This document shows, one piece after another, positions 7,160 through 7,840 of a DNA stretch of 7,840 bases (its first letter is position 1; the number at the start of each line of letters is the position of its first letter). The notes beneath the pieces were generated by a model that ran no database searches, had not been told where the DNA came from, and saw only the letters and a list, made by a program, of their open reading frames with translations. This DNA is from Candidatus Latescibacterota bacterium (GTDB lineage: Bacteria; Blakebacterota; Blakebacteria; Blakebacterales; Blakebacteraceae), in NCBI GenBank assembly GCA_023135015.1, contig JAGLTZ010000085.1, forward strand, positions 1 to 7,840. The letters are read 5' to 3'. The position numbers and the translations under genes were made by a program.

Positions 7160-7840
7160 GTGACCGACCCCCGAAGCGGCATCCGCTTTTCCCCGGCAGC
7201 CCCGCTCGCGGCCGCGCTGATCCTGACGGCGGCGGCAGGCATCTGCTTGGGAGTGGGGGTATATGATGAAATCCCACAGGATGCCCTCACCGAGGTCCTT
7301 AAGAAACAGCAGCAGATCGCCTTTGTCGGCGAACGTACACACACGCAAATTTCTGATGATCCGGAAAGAGAGGACACGGTCTACAGACAGCGGGTTCTCC
7401 ATATCCCACCGTCGGAATACCGGGTGGACTTCCTCGGCCTCCCCGATGACAGGCAGTGGCACGTACTCGCCCAGGGGGACAATCTGTACCAATGGGGTGA
7501 GGGGGATACGGTTTGGGTCAGCGAGCGCTCCGAGGTTCAAACTCTGGGACTGGTTATCACGCACACCTATCTCGACCTTCTCCGGAAGAATTACAGTATC
7601 GAGGCCCAGAGGGGGCCGAAGGTGGCGGAACGGAGCACATATGCCGTCGTAATCAAGCCCCTCCACCCCGGCCGCCCTTCCCTGAAAGCCTGGGTGGACA
7701 GCACCTACGGGGTACCTCTGAAGCTCGAGGTATACGATTCGCGTGAAAAACTGGTCCGGCGGTTCGAATACAGGAGGATAAGATTCAGACCGAGACTCCG
7801 TGTGGAGACCTTCCCGCTGCCCGAAGGTGATCTCATACAA
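7160..7840 (+). CDS. RseB/MucB-like periplasmic regulator, LolA-like fold (3' truncated)
   Basis: The frame runs 227 residues to the right edge without a stop, so the 3' end is missing. In the sigma-E system RseB is a periplasmic protein that binds the outer part of the anti-sigma factor and senses mislocalised lipoproteins or lipopolysaccharide. The start GTG 7160 precedes an export signal: R5 and R9, then a hydrophobic run from about 13 to 33. Cleavage near GVG/VYDE is plausible; the Cys at 29 does not sit in a proper lipobox. The mature part follows the RseB N-domain order: LTEVLKKQQQIAFVGERTHT (43-62), YRVDFLGLPDDRQWHVLAQGDNLYQW (about 87-112), LRKNYSIEAQRGPKVAERSTYAVVIKP (about 141-167), and the diagnostic PSLKAWVDSTYGVPLKLEVYD (about 173-193) with REKLVRRFEYRRI. 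Position after the sigma and anti-sigma genes supports the role. A generic outer-membrane lipoprotein-sorting protein is the alternative. Confidence 0.78.
   Translation, partial: MTDPRSGIRFSPAAPLAAALILTAAAGICLGVGVYDEIPQDALTEVLKKQQQIAFVGERTHTQISDDPEREDTVYRQRVLHIPPSEYRVDFLGLPDDRQWHVLAQGDNLYQWGEGDTVWVSERSEVQTLGLVITHTYLDLLRKNYSIEAQRGPKVAERSTYAVVIKPLHPGRPSLKAWVDSTYGVPLKLEVYDSREKLVRRFEYRRIRFRPRLRVETFPLPEGDLIQ

Noticed and set aside
7207..7216. 10-base palindrome CGCGGCCGCG in the signal-peptide region of the RseB-like gene
   Set aside because: Pure G/C palindromes of this length are common in GC-rich Ala/Arg codons, and the symmetry does not extend.
6857..7840. Long open frame of 327 codons on the - strand at the right edge
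   Set aside because: It is antisense to the anti-sigma and RseB-like genes, has no recognisable motif, and begins with a TTG exactly at the window edge. The + strand frame there has a signal peptide and RseB-type motifs.

Overview
The window is a GC-rich, tightly packed stretch in which every supportable gene lies on the + strand. It reads like a chromosomal segment of a Gram-negative (diderm) bacterium. The diderm call rests on a PorV/PorQ-like outer-membrane beta-barrel protein with a signal peptide, and on an RseB-like exported sensor encoded behind an ECF sigma factor and a membrane anti-sigma factor. The PorV-like protein together with this mix of housekeeping genes suggests the FCB superphylum or a related uncultured lineage. 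That placement is inference, since no rRNA or other decisive marker is present.

Layout: (1) 3-1019, the 3' part of larC (nickel-pincer cofactor biosynthesis), cut by the left edge. (2) 1121-2104, a PorV/PorQ-like outer-membrane protein; a competing start at 1016 overlaps the larC stop. (3) 2141-3424, enolase. (4) 3430-3783, an FtsB/DivIC-type cell-division protein. (5) 3780-5186, the magnesium transporter MgtE. (6) 5186-6016, the recombination mediator RecO. (7) 6028-6672, an ECF sigma factor. (8) 6669-7154, its zinc-finger transmembrane anti-sigma factor. (9) 7160-7840, an RseB/MucB-like periplasmic regulator open at the right edge. This last gene has no stop inside the window, so a search for complete ORFs would miss it.

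Apart from about 100 bases after larC that may be leader or coding, no gap exceeds about 36 bases. Stop and start codons overlap at 3780 (ATGA), 5184-5188 (TAGTG) and 6669 (ATGA), and potentially at 1016 and 7151. I see no convincing internal terminator or promoter, so one long co-transcribed unit or a few nested units is likely. Genes 1-6 are mostly housekeeping functions (cofactor synthesis, glycolysis, division, Mg2+ uptake, DNA repair). Genes 7-9 form a recognisable sigma / anti-sigma / RseB-like envelope-sensing cassette.

The most interesting non-gene signals are a 30-base near-perfect palindrome inside the first codons of recO (5207-5236), and an in-frame TAG two codons after an overlapping ATG at the start of the RseB-like gene (7151-7159). 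I found no RNA genes, CRISPR arrays, insertion sequences or phage genes, and no clear evidence of a wholly new system.
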